Below are positions 1-6,705 of a DNA stretch of 34,326 nt, piece after piece. The notes below the pieces were generated by a model that saw only the letters and a program-made list of their open reading frames with translations, was not told the origin of the DNA and searched no databases. The first letter of the stretch is position 1. Each line of letters begins with the position of its first letter. Source of the stretch: a virus; IMG/VR virus record IMGVR_UViG_3300021961_000319, positions 1-34,326 of that record. The stretch is one strand, 5' to 3'. A program made the translations under genes and the position numbers.

Positions 1-52
1 TCCGTCACCATGCGTCACTGTCGATTGGCGCAAGAACAATTCTGTTTTTGTC

Positions 53-100
53 CAAGCCCACTCTTGGTTGCTAGCCGCAAGGGGCTTGACCTATTTTTTT
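53..100 (+). terminator. Hairpin followed by seven T; terminator-like
   Basis: CAAGCCC (53-59) pairs with GGGCTTG (82-88). Inside it CTTG (63-66) pairs with CAAG (78-81), separated by a three-base bulge. Seven T follow at 94-100 after a five-base gap. It could be an intrinsic terminator or the first domain of a longer structured RNA. The gap before the T run lowers confidence in termination. The same structure recurs in the right terminal repeat. Confidence 0.45.
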
Positions 101-114
101 GTCAGCAGTAAGGT
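86..114 (+). promoter_or_regulatory. Possible sigma70-type promoter before the hairpin-rich region
   Basis: TTGACC (86-91) is followed by a 17-base spacer and TAAGGT (109-114). The -35 box matches consensus at five of six positions, the -10 box at only three. Transcription would begin near 121, at the foot of the first stem of the candidate RNA. The element overlaps the T-rich tail of the 53-88 hairpin, so it may be chance. Moderate to weak support. Confidence 0.3.
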
Positions 115-410
115 GGCCGAGGGCTAGTGTATGCAGCACGAAAGGGAAGCCTTGACACCTTCCTTGCCCCATCTCCCTCCGTGTCATCAGCCTGGTCAGG
201 GCTGCCCCTCCTGACTCGGACTCCAGCCGTTACCAAGGGCCTCGTTGTGGCCGCGTGGAACTAAAGCAACATCAAAAGAGGGGAGCACGGTCCCACCCTG
301 ACCGCCCCGACGGTGACACGCTGAAACCCCAGCGAGTCCTCGAAACGGAAGAATGACCGGGCAAGGCTCATCGCCTTGTGTAGACAGTAAAACTCAGAGA
401 AAAGAGTTTT
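110..410 (+). ncRNA. Candidate structured non-coding RNA (multi-hairpin region)
   Basis: There is no credible gene here. Successive pairings can be drawn by eye: 110-115 with 156-161 enclosing 120-125 with 148-153; 195-200 with 210-215; 280-283 with 290-293; 301-304 with 311-314; 315-323 with 330-338 (one A-A mismatch); 361-367 with 373-379; 389-395 with 404-410. Alternative pairings also exist: 153-158 with 181-186, and 188-192 with 200-204. I could not match it to tmRNA, RNase P, SRP, 6S or a tRNA. The strand is inferred from the upstream terminator and the downstream rightward genes. It could instead be a packaging or replication signal. No covariation has been tested. Confidence 0.4.
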
Positions 411-466
411 GAAATCCTGTCACCGGAAAATGGGTGGGTTGTGCCTGAAAAAAATAAGGGGTTGGA

Positions 467-793
467 ATGTCATCATCGGAAATGCTGAAGCTCAAAGTGA
501 GGCGCACGATGTTGCTCCGAAACTCGATTCTTGCTGAGCATGTCGAGAGTCGAATTGCACAGATGGAAGGGTTAAGCCGAGAGGAATCTGAGAGGGCGGT
601 CCTTTTGGAGATGCACATCTTCCATCCTGACGATGAAACCCTTCTGAGGCGCTGGCTTACCAAAATTGATTTTGAGGGCTCTCACCCGGACTCTGACGGG
701 GTTGAGGACTTGATTGCCAAAGCAAGGTTTGACGAACAAGCTCGGGAATACTTTTTGGACCGAGCAAAGAAGGAGGTGGGTCATGTTGGATGA
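467..793 (+). CDS. Hypothetical protein, first gene of the rightward early operon
   Basis: The product is 108 residues, charged and predicted helical, with many Arg/Glu pairs in its first half and an acidic second half. No family is recognised. The ATG at 467 has an AAGGGG-type ribosome binding site just upstream. The 3' end overlaps the next gene by 11 bases, and the strong AAGGAGG site of that gene lies inside this reading frame, so the two are probably co-translated. Being first after the structured non-coding region, and ahead of replication and nuclease genes, it may belong to early DNA metabolism; that is inference only. Confidence 0.7.
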   Translation: MSSSEMLKLKVRRTMLLRNSILAEHVESRIAQMEGLSREESERAVLLEMHIFHPDDETLLRRWLTKIDFEGSHPDSDGVEDLIAKARFDEQAREYFLDRAKKEVGHVG

Positions 794-1091
794 TGAAATG
801 TGGGCAGATTTTGTGCAGCACCGGAAGGAAATCAAGAAGCCGCTCACGGCAGTTGCTCAGAAACGCATGAGGATGCGGCTGGAACGATTCGCGCAGGAAG
901 GGCAGGATGTGAATGCCCTGCTGGAGAAATCCATCCTGAACGGCTGGCAGGATGTGTGGCCCGACAAGGGCGAGGCCAGGCCAGCATCTCACAAGCTTTA
1001 TGTGGACAGCTCTGCGACGACGACAACGCCCGAAGTGGCCCGCTCGGCCGTCCGGGACTCAATGCAACTTCTCAGAGGTGGGAAAAAATGA
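783..1091 (+). CDS. Small protein resembling the C-terminal domain of phage replication proteins
   Basis: The product is 102 residues. Residues near 5-60 follow the pattern seen at the C-terminus of phage replication organiser or helicase-loader proteins: a 'W..FV.HRKEIKKPLT' stretch, a helix with KRMRMRLERFAQEG, then 'VNALLEKSILNGWQDVWP'. The rest is a Ser/Thr-rich tail. In larger phages this segment ends a bigger protein; here it stands alone. The ATG at 783 has a near-ideal AAGGAGG site. It may recruit host helicase or initiator, but that is inference from the family resemblance. The 3' end overlaps the MazG gene as ATGA. Confidence 0.6.
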   Translation: MLDDEMWADFVQHRKEIKKPLTAVAQKRMRMRLERFAQEGQDVNALLEKSILNGWQDVWPDKGEARPASHKLYVDSSATTTTPEVARSAVRDSMQLLRGGKK

Positions 1092-1414
1092 ATATCAATG
1101 ACTATCAGGCCGCAGTGGCCGACTTTGCGATTTACGAACATGCAGGCACCGGAAACGACCAGGAGCTCATGTACCTAGGCTTAGGGCTGGCGAGCGAGGC
1201 TGGAGAGGTGGCAGGGAAAATCAAGAAGCTTTACCGGGACGGGGTGCTGTTCAACGAAGACGTAGCCAAGGAGCTAGGCGATTGCTTCTGGTATCTCGCC
1301 ATGCTCTGTCGGGCGATTGGATACTCTGCGGATGATGTGCTAGCCATGAACTATGAGAAACTGGCCGCACGCAAAGCCAGAGACACATTGGATGGTGAAG
1401 GCGACAACAGATAA
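1088..1414 (+). CDS. MazG-like nucleotide pyrophosphohydrolase
   Basis: The product is 108 residues and carries the MazG-type metal-binding pattern: EAGE near residues 37-40 and ELGD near 61-64, each on a predicted helix, as in all-alpha NTP pyrophosphatases. Enzymes of this family hydrolyse NTPs or dNTPs to the monophosphate and pyrophosphate. Phage copies are thought to clean the nucleotide pool or lower (p)ppGpp; which substrate applies here cannot be read from sequence. The start at 1088 overlaps the preceding stop (ATGA). Single-domain length is normal for phage MazG-like proteins. The family assignment is good; the physiological role is open. Confidence 0.85.
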   Translation: MNINDYQAAVADFAIYEHAGTGNDQELMYLGLGLASEAGEVAGKIKKLYRDGVLFNEDVAKELGDCFWYLAMLCRAIGYSADDVLAMNYEKLAARKARDTLDGEGDNR

Positions 1415-1682
1415 CTGGGTCAAGGTCAGCAACTACTGCATCAGGTGGGGTGAATGGACAATCAGCAAAAACGGACAGACGTACGCAGCGTACTTGCGAA
1501 AGCGGGTTATGTGGGTCGGGAGCGACCCGAAACAAGCCCGGAAGTGGGTGAAGGAGGCCTCCCAGACGAGCGAAGAGTTGAGCGGGCGCTCGACTTTCTT
1601 TGCAGAACTGACGGACCCTATGCTAGGGCCACCGCCCGGCTTGCGGCTGCAGAACTCCGAGTCAAGCAAGCCCGAGAAATAG
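1392..1682 (+). CDS. Hypothetical protein, heavily overlapped by the next gene
   Basis: The product is 96 residues. The first 55 form a Trp- and Lys-rich compact segment (two Trp near the IRWGEW motif, then a Lys/Arg-rich helix) that resembles short proteins common in phage early regions. The last 40 are low in structure and rich in Pro and Ser. The frame begins inside the MazG gene (23-base overlap) and shares 229 bases with the frame at 1454-1873. The N-terminal half looks like a real protein; the C-terminal half may simply be read-out in the shadow of the next gene. No function is proposed. Confidence 0.55.
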   Translation: MVKATTDNWVKVSNYCIRWGEWTISKNGQTYAAYLRKRVMWVGSDPKQARKWVKEASQTSEELSGRSTFFAELTDPMLGPPPGLRLQNSESSKPEK

Positions 1683-1873
1683 CCTTTCTGGAGGCTGACG
1701 GGACCCAAGGGGAGCGGGCGGCCAAGGCCCTCTCTAGCGACGGGGTGAAAGAAGCATCAGAAGCCCTTGAGAAGGCCATAGAGCAGAAGGAGCTGCTCAA
1801 GGCCCAGAGGACTACTGCAACTGTGGTCATTGAGGTCTGGCGCTCCCTGAACGCGAACCAGAGGCGGTCATGA
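1454..1873 (+). CDS. Conserved-type phage hypothetical protein, helical
   Basis: The product is 139 residues from the ATG at 1454, which has a good GGTGGGG site upstream. Residues from about 42 onward are a long, charged, predicted coiled-coil region ending 'VIEVWRSLNANQRRS', a pattern I recall from phage early regions upstream of nuclease genes. The first 40 residues look unstructured and coincide with the overlapping gene at 1392-1682, so the functional start may be a later GTG (near 1511 or 1544). The stop overlaps the DUF1364 gene start. Its biochemical role is unknown. Confidence 0.75.
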   Translation: MDNQQKRTDVRSVLAKAGYVGRERPETSPEVGEGGLPDERRVERALDFLCRTDGPYARATARLAAAELRVKQAREIAFLEADGTQGERAAKALSSDGVKEASEALEKAIEQKELLKAQRTTATVVIEVWRSLNANQRRS

Positions 1874-2187
1874 AGCCGTACCGCAATCGGAAATATCTGA
1901 ACGAGGTTGCGGGCCTGATGTGCTGCCAGTTGTGCGGGGTGATGGACGGCACCATCGTCCCGGCACATTACAGCGGGCTTTACTCAAACAGCATTGGCAA
2001 AGGCATGGGCCAGAAGGCGGCTGACCACTGCGTAGCGGCCCTCTGTGCTCGGTGTCATGCCGACTTTGACGGGTATCACGCTGGCAACAATGACGAGCGG
2101 GCAGCCAGGTTCATGACAGCAATTCTGAAAACACAGCACGCACTTTTGCAGAACGGGGTCTCAATTGAGGCGCGTCGCGAAGACTGA
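1870..2187 (+). CDS. DUF1364 / YbcO-like HNH-type nuclease
   Basis: The product is 105 residues. It has a CxxC pair near residues 18-22, an 'AHYSG' His-containing stretch, the 'GKGMGQKAAD' loop and a CxxCH near 58-62 followed by 'ADFDGYH'. This order matches the DUF1364 (YbcO-like) family, small zinc-containing nucleases found near phage recombination and crossover genes. The family is believed to cut DNA, possibly at recombination intermediates. The ATG at 1870 overlaps the previous stop. With the VRR-NUC gene directly after it, it forms a two-nuclease pair. The assignment rests on motif order, not on a database hit. Confidence 0.8.
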   Translation: MKPYRNRKYLNEVAGLMCCQLCGVMDGTIVPAHYSGLYSNSIGKGMGQKAADHCVAALCARCHADFDGYHAGNNDERAARFMTAILKTQHALLQNGVSIEARRED

Positions 2188-2458
2188 CAAGAATCAGCAG
2201 GAAATCATGGACGCTCTGCGGCAGGCTGGGGCGGAGGTGACAAGCCTCCACCAAGTGGGCGGTGGGGTGCCTGATTTACTGGTAAGCTTCCGTAATAAAT
2301 GGCACCTTTTGGAGGTTAAGGACGGCAGCAAACCGCCAAGTGCCAGGATGCTGACCGACGACCAACGGCAATGGATGGTTAAACAGAGGGCCTCAGTGTG
2401 GGTGGTCAAGTCCCCAGAGGAGGCTCTGGATGCGATAGGAGCACCACAATGCCCATGA
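2165..2458 (+). CDS. VRR-NUC / Holliday-junction-resolvase-like endonuclease
   Basis: The product is 97 residues from a TTG start. It carries the core of the VRR-NUC fold in order: an N-terminal helix, 'GGGVPDLLV' near residues 32-40, then 'WHLLEVKDG' with the catalytic Glu-x-Lys, and a final strand 'VWVVKSPEEAL'. VRR-NUC proteins belong to the PD-(D/E)xK superfamily and act as structure-specific nucleases, probably on recombination or replication forks here. Stand-alone phage copies are usually about this length. The TTG start is chosen because it precedes the conserved N-terminal helix and overlaps the upstream stop by 23 bases, like its neighbours. Confidence 0.85.
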   Translation: MRRVAKTDKNQQEIMDALRQAGAEVTSLHQVGGGVPDLLVSFRNKWHLLEVKDGSKPPSARMLTDDQRQWMVKQRASVWVVKSPEEALDAIGAPQCP

Positions 2459-2589
2459 AAAAAGGCTCAAGCCAAAAGACAATATCCAAAAACATCAAGA
2501 TGGAAATGGGTAAGGGCTATCCGCAGAAGCAAGCAGTCGCCATGGCCCTGAACGCTGCTGGAAAATCCAAGAAAAGCAAGAAAAAATGA
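2449..2589 (+). CDS. Small lysine-rich phage protein
   Basis: The product is 46 residues and very basic, ending in a Lys/Ser run. The central motif (SKNIKMEMGKGYPQKQAVA) is one I recall from many phage genomes as a short conserved protein of unknown function. The ATG at 2449 overlaps the VRR-NUC stop by 10 bases. It is the last gene before the terminator at 2610. A nucleic-acid-binding role is plausible from charge alone. At least four other small basic proteins occur in this genome. Confidence 0.75.
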   Translation: MPMKKGSSQKTISKNIKMEMGKGYPQKQAVAMALNAAGKSKKSKKK

Positions 2590-2609
2590 GGTATCCTTAG
2601 GCCAACCTT

Positions 2610-2631
2610 GGGCCGTTTGCGGCCCTCTTTT
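2610..2631 (+). terminator. Intrinsic terminator after the early rightward operon
   Basis: GGGCC (2610-2614) pairs with GGCCC (2621-2625) around a six-base loop and is followed by TCTTTT. It lies 21 bases after the stop at 2589 and 13 bases before the next gene start at 2644. This spacing leaves little room for a separate promoter, so the hairpin may be a partial terminator that sets the early-to-late ratio. Confidence 0.75.
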
Positions 2632-2643
2632 AAGGGTAAAACG

Positions 2644-3099
2644 ATGGACATTCCGAAACTCAAGGTTTTGTTGCAGACGCCGCCCTACGACACCATGACG
2701 GACGATGAGCTTGTCGTGGCGCTGAATTCCCCCACGGTGAAGGTGCAGGGCAACATAAGCAAGGCCACCCTTCTCCAGTGGGCGGGCGCGAATGCGGGGT
2801 TTACAGCCATTAACTCCGCTGCCACTTATTCGGCGGGGACCCCGGAACAAAACATCGCTGTTCAGAATGCGGGGATGGCCGCGCAAGCTTTGTTCAATGG
2901 CGGAGATGTTCCTGAGTTCAATACGGGTAGTTTCGAGAATCAGTCGATGCTCTCTCTGTTCGTGATGGTAGGGCTTATGACCCAGGCCGAGATGGACTCA
3001 CTGATTTCTCTGGGCGCTACAATGCAAACCCCCGAGGAGGTGGCGGGAGTCGGCGGATACGTGAACTACGGCGATATTGCCGAGGCGAGGGCTTCGTAA
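2644..3099 (+). CDS. Hypothetical virion-module protein
   Basis: The product is 151 residues. It has an N-terminal charged helix with 'MTDDELVVALNSP', a middle segment resembling a short helical domain around 'ATLLQWAGANAG', and a C-terminus rich in Gly and Ala. The ATG at 2644 has an AAGGG site. It is the first gene after the terminator and is followed by surface-type virion proteins, overlapping the next start by one base. It resembles small proteins next to tail-fibre genes in podoviruses, but I do not recognise a defined family. Confidence 0.7.
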   Translation: MDIPKLKVLLQTPPYDTMTDDELVVALNSPTVKVQGNISKATLLQWAGANAGFTAINSAATYSAGTPEQNIAVQNAGMAAQALFNGGDVPEFNTGSFENQSMLSLFVMVGLMTQAEMDSLISLGATMQTPEEVAGVGGYVNYGDIAEARAS

Positions 3100-3611
3100 T
3101 GGCGACTACTACGACGAATTATGGGTCGAATACTACCATTACGATGGACTTGGCCAACCTCGGTTCAAGTTCGACTTTTGTAGCGGGGTATGAGAGTGCG
3201 CAGATAGACAATACTACGAACAAGTTTCTCGATGCTATTGTTCAAGGCGCAGTTTCTGTTGGCACCACTCCTACAACCAATACGTCCATCAATGTATATG
3301 TTTATGGCTCTAACACCAGCCTAGCAACTACCCCGATTGATGTGTTGGACGGCACTGCGTCTGCCGAAACACTCACTAATACAGGTGTTCTGTATTCCGC
3401 GCTTCGGCTCGCTGCGGTAATCAGCGTGCTTGCGAATACCTCTGATGTCGCCTACGACGTCGCTCCTTTCTCAGTTGCCCAGCTTTTTGGCGGAGTGCTT
3501 CCAAAGTATTGGGGGCTCTATGTAGCGCACAACACGGGCGTCAATCTTCGTAATACTGCGGTAAACACAGACGCCTTCAGTTACTACGGTGTCAAGTACG
3601 ACATCGCATAA
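3099..3611 (+). CDS. Hypothetical virion protein, beta-rich
   Basis: The product is 170 residues, dominated by Thr, Ser, Asn and Ala with very few charged residues, typical of beta-rich phage surface or tail-associated proteins. It starts with a Thr-rich strand region ('MATTTTNYGSNTT'), has a central beta region and ends in an aromatic segment. It is translated from the ATG at 3099, overlapping the stop of the previous gene. Its place just before a LamG-like protein and a fibre suggests a decoration, fibre-accessory or receptor-related role; this is inference. Confidence 0.7.
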   Translation: MATTTTNYGSNTTITMDLANLGSSSTFVAGYESAQIDNTTNKFLDAIVQGAVSVGTTPTTNTSINVYVYGSNTSLATTPIDVLDGTASAETLTNTGVLYSALRLAAVISVLANTSDVAYDVAPFSVAQLFGGVLPKYWGLYVAHNTGVNLRNTAVNTDAFSYYGVKYDIA

Positions 3612-3620
3612 GGCGAGACC

Positions 3621-4445
3621 ATGGCCGCTTATTTTGACGGGTCAACGTCTTATGGTTACGAGGCAGGGCTTCTGCCGTCCACGGCATTACCGTTTACTTT
3701 ATCTTGCTGGATTAAACCAGATTCAACTACGGGGTCTGACCGAGGGCTAGTCCGGCTTGGGTCTCTTGCTTCAGCAGCCGCAAACAGAGAATGTGCTCGC
3801 CTTTACCTTCAGAGTACCGGCCGTCTAGCATTTCAAATTGCTAACAATAGCGGTGTCAACAACGCTTTCGGCGGCACAGTCAATGGAGGGCAATGGAATC
3901 ATTGTTTAGGGCTTTATCCCCAGTTGAACTTAAAACTTGCGTACTTAAATGGAACCCCAGGCTCACCAAATACTGGCATTAGGGCGCTCCCTACCGACAC
4001 TACAAATCTTGCAATTGGGGCGTCCGTTTATAACTCACTTGGGACCATTGACGAATACTTTGCCGGGGCTATAGCCCACGTTGCCATTTGGGATGAAGCC
4101 CTTTCCACCGGAGAAATAGTCGCGTTGGCCTTGGGGAGCGCGGACCCGAAAACCATTCGTCCTAACGCACTTAGGTATTACAACCCGCTTGTTACGCCCA
4201 TAAACGCGCCCTCCGAAACCGTAGTAGACCATGCGTGGTCTTCGTGGAATCAAGCAAAATATCCATACATTAACGGAGACCCTGGGTCCCAAAGTTTTGT
4301 AAACATCGCCCGCACGAGTGATAACCCACACATCGTACTTCGCCACCCTCTACGGCAAGAAACAAAAATTGCATTTGAGCCGGCAGCGCAGAATAATTCG
4401 CCAATCTTCTATCATCAGCGACAGCAACAAGGGATGGCCTCATGA
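3621..4445 (+). CDS. LamG / concanavalin-like jelly-roll virion protein
   Basis: The product is 274 residues. Residues about 1-170 read as a LamG-type beta sandwich: 'YFDGSTSYG' start, 'PFTLSCWIKPDS' strand, a 'GGQWNHCLG' centre with the conserved Trp, and 'FAGAIAHVAIWDEALSTGEI' end. This is the usual order for laminin-G/concanavalin domains in phage and bacterial surface proteins, which bind carbohydrate. The last 100 residues are less ordered and end in a Gln-rich tail. In a receptor-binding module it may bind host glycans. The stop overlaps the fibre gene (ATGA). Family confidence is good; ligand unknown. Confidence 0.75.
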   Translation: MAAYFDGSTSYGYEAGLLPSTALPFTLSCWIKPDSTTGSDRGLVRLGSLASAAANRECARLYLQSTGRLAFQIANNSGVNNAFGGTVNGGQWNHCLGLYPQLNLKLAYLNGTPGSPNTGIRALPTDTTNLAIGASVYNSLGTIDEYFAGAIAHVAIWDEALSTGEIVALALGSADPKTIRPNALRYYNPLVTPINAPSETVVDHAWSSWNQAKYPYINGDPGSQSFVNIARTSDNPHIVLRHPLRQETKIAFEPAAQNNSPIFYHQRQQQGMAS

Positions 4446-5719
4446 TTTTCCTGAAGCAAAGCACAGCCTCCCAAGAAGTCCCGCTTGGCTATTTTGTTGA
4501 CTCGACGGACGGCAACACTGAAGAGACTGGGCTGACCATCGCGAACACGGACATCAAGGTCTGGAAAACCGGCGCTACGACCCTGGCGAACAAGAACAGC
4601 GGTGGCGCTACGCACATCTCCAATGGCATCTACTACGCGGTCCTTGATGCCACGGATACGGATACTCTCGGGCCTCTGGTCATTTTTGTGCATGTTTCAG
4701 GGGCTCTAACAGTCCGACTCGAATGTTGTGTGCTGGCCGCGAATGTATATGACTCCCTCGTGGGCGCAACAGATAAGCTGGACGTAAATACGGCAGAAAT
4801 CGCGGGGTCCAATGTTTCGACAAGTTCGGCTCAGATTGGCGTCAATGTGGTCAACGCTGGCGGCACTGCTTGGGCTTCTGGCGCAATCACTTCTGGCGTG
4901 TTTGGTTCTGGTGCTATCACTGCCGCTGCTATTGCTGCTGATGCTATCGGGGCGTCCGAGTTGGCGGCGGATGCGGTCACAGAAATAGCCGCAGGCGTCT
5001 GGAACTCTGCTAGGGCGACTTACACCTCCGCAGGAAGCTTTGGCGAGGGCGTGGCGAGCGTGCAGGGCAACGTCACTGGTTCTGTCAACAGCGTTACGAC
5101 TGGCGTGACGGTCACGACCAACAACGACAAAACCGGCTACAACCTGACCCAGTCCTTCCCAACCAACTTCGCTGCGCTTTCCATCACCGTAGGCGGGGAG
5201 GTGACGGTTGGAACAAACAATGACAAGACTGGCTACACCCTAACGGTCACACCCCCGACTTCCGCAGACATTGCTGATGCGGTTTGGAATGAAGATTTGT
5301 CGGGCCATGCGACAGCCGGAAGCGCAGGCAAGGCATTGTCTGACGCGGGCGCTGCTGGAGACCCGTGGAGCACTGCGGTGCCAGGTGCTTATGGCGCAGG
5401 AACGGCTGGCTACGTCCTTGGTACCAATGTTGATACTACAATCAGCAGCAGAAGCACCCTGACTGCCGCAGCCGTCAACACTGAGGTTGTTGATGCCCTG
5501 AATACAGACACCTATGCAGAGCCGGGCAGCGGAGCCCCTGGCGCCACAATCAGCCTGGCCCAGAAGATTGGCTACCTCTACAAGGCTTTCCGCAACAAGG
5601 TCACGCAAACCTCGACCGAATACACCTTGTACGCGGACGACGAATCCACTGCGCACCAGAAGGCTACGGTCAACGACGACGGCACGACCTTCACCCGAGG
5701 TGAAGTTGGCGGCCCCTGA
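4442..5719 (+). CDS. Tail fibre / collar-type structural protein
   Basis: The product is 425 residues. The N-terminal 100 residues form a beta domain with 'EVPLGYFVDSTDGNTEETGL', a pattern I know from podovirus fibre or baseplate proteins. The centre is Ala/Gly-rich low-complexity sequence. Two copies of 'TNNDKTGYxLT' occur near residues 225 and 260. The C-terminal part has 'ADAVWNEDLSGHATAGSAG', a recurring phage fibre or collar motif, and a final compact domain. It overlaps the LamG-like gene upstream and the 152-residue gene downstream. It is likely part of the host-recognition apparatus; which trimer or collar it forms is not visible. Confidence 0.75.
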   Translation: MIFLKQSTASQEVPLGYFVDSTDGNTEETGLTIANTDIKVWKTGATTLANKNSGGATHISNGIYYAVLDATDTDTLGPLVIFVHVSGALTVRLECCVLAANVYDSLVGATDKLDVNTAEIAGSNVSTSSAQIGVNVVNAGGTAWASGAITSGVFGSGAITAAAIAADAIGASELAADAVTEIAAGVWNSARATYTSAGSFGEGVASVQGNVTGSVNSVTTGVTVTTNNDKTGYNLTQSFPTNFAALSITVGGEVTVGTNNDKTGYTLTVTPPTSADIADAVWNEDLSGHATAGSAGKALSDAGAAGDPWSTAVPGAYGAGTAGYVLGTNVDTTISSRSTLTAAAVNTEVVDALNTDTYAEPGSGAPGATISLAQKIGYLYKAFRNKVTQTSTEYTLYADDESTAHQKATVNDDGTTFTRGEVGGP

Positions 5720-6177
5720 TGGATACGCCAAGTAAACGATTTAGCGCCATACACATCGCCCTCCCCTTTCGTGGGGCGGGCTACATCCCTGACGGCACGA
5801 CAGACAGGCAAGCCGTTGCCTTCTTGTACGAGGGCATCTCTGCGATTCCCCCCGCCCCGCCAGTCCCTGTTGCCAAGCCGGGCGGTATCGGCCATGGGAA
5901 GAAGGCAAAATATCCGAAACGTGTATCTGTCAACGGGAAGGTTTACACTGTCCGCAGCGTGGCCGAGGAGCGTCGGTTACTTGAAGAGATTGCAGCTCAG
6001 AATCGAGAGCAGGCCGCAATCCTCAAGGCGCTGGGCGACGAGGTTTCTGCCAAACGGGCTGAAAAAAAGGCCGTGGCAGTCCAAGCCAGAGTGGACACAG
6101 TCGCAATTGCACACGAGCAATGGCTCGCAAAACTGCGGCAGGATGATGAAGAACTGCTTTTGTTGCTGACAGCGTAA
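5719..6177 (+). CDS. Hypothetical protein with Pro-rich linker and coiled coil
   Basis: The product is 152 residues. After a short N-terminal domain (to about residue 40) there is a Pro-rich linker ('PPAPPVPVAKPGG'), a basic beta segment with 'KVYTVRSVAEE', and a C-terminal coiled coil of about 70 residues. The start overlaps the fibre stop by one base. Coiled-coil proteins directly after fibre genes are often fibre-assembly or attachment proteins, but no family is recognised here. Confidence 0.7.
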   Translation: MDTPSKRFSAIHIALPFRGAGYIPDGTTDRQAVAFLYEGISAIPPAPPVPVAKPGGIGHGKKAKYPKRVSVNGKVYTVRSVAEERRLLEEIAAQNREQAAILKALGDEVSAKRAEKKAVAVQARVDTVAIAHEQWLAKLRQDDEELLLLLTA

Positions 6178-6189
6178 AGGAAAATAAAC

Positions 6190-6705
6190 ATGGCAATGAA
6201 CATTCCGAACTATCTTTCGGGGCCGTACCAAGGCGGCTACCACGTTCGATTTCAGGAAATGGGCACCCCCCAAGCCAAGAATTTTTACAACATTGACCCC
6301 GCAACCTTTCCGTTCTGGAGAATGCGCAATCAGCTTGATGCGCCAGGGATTTACACGCCCGGCCGGCCCAAGTACACGCCCTACCAGAACGTACACCAAG
6401 AGAGCCCGGCGGGGATTTTTATGCCAAGCGGCCGAAATCTTTACCCAATTTCAGACGCTACGGGCTGGCCCCAGGACCCGCTTTCTCAAGAAGGGCTTGC
6501 CAATAGCTATTTGACGCAAAGCTTTCCCCGTAAGATGCCGGACGCATCAAATTTTGAGGGCCGCCCCGGCGCTTACAATCGCGCTATGCGACGCTACGCG
6601 ACTGCCGCAGAAAATTATGGCATTCCGATGATTGCCTACTATCACCCTCGATTTTCCGCCCCGAGAAGGGTTTCGGCCCAAACCGGCGGATTGCTGGGCG
6701 TCTAA
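6190..6705 (+). CDS. Hypothetical virion-module protein, aromatic and Pro-rich
   Basis: The product is 171 residues, rich in Tyr, Phe, Pro, Gly and Asn, with no clear helix or membrane segment. It has repeated short motifs of the form 'YxxPxF' and a C-terminal 'TGGLLGV' tail. Such composition fits a structural or extended-binding virion component. A purine-rich site lies just before the ATG at 6190. The next gene begins one base before this stop. No family is recognised. Confidence 0.7.
   Translation: MAMNIPNYLSGPYQGGYHVRFQEMGTPQAKNFYNIDPATFPFWRMRNQLDAPGIYTPGRPKYTPYQNVHQESPAGIFMPSGRNLYPISDATGWPQDPLSQEGLANSYLTQSFPRKMPDASNFEGRPGAYNRAMRRYATAAENYGIPMIAYYHPRFSAPRRVSAQTGGLLGV

Larger units (their letters stand above)
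27..152. repeat. Terminal direct repeat, left copy
   Basis: These 126 bases are identical to the last 126 bases of the window (34201-34326). The match stops at base 26 on the left. Just upstream, TGTCGA occurs in both copies, but the left copy has two extra T before GGCG. The simplest reading is that the two contig ends overlap because the genome is circular or circularly permuted. A true short direct terminal repeat is possible, but the 26 unmatched bases before this copy argue against it. Confidence 0.9.

Noticed and set aside
27-152. Terminal repeats as attL/attR of an integrated prophage
   Set aside because: No integrase is present, no host genes flank the window, and 126 identical bases reaching the right edge fit an assembly overlap better.
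1-466. tmRNA, RNase P, SRP, 6S or tRNA gene
   Set aside because: None of the conserved sequence blocks I know for these RNAs are visible, and no cloverleaf with a proper anticodon arm could be drawn.
394-663. Minus-strand ORFs at 394-663, 572-847 and 657-992
   Set aside because: They are antisense to genes with good ribosome sites and have compositions typical of shadow frames.
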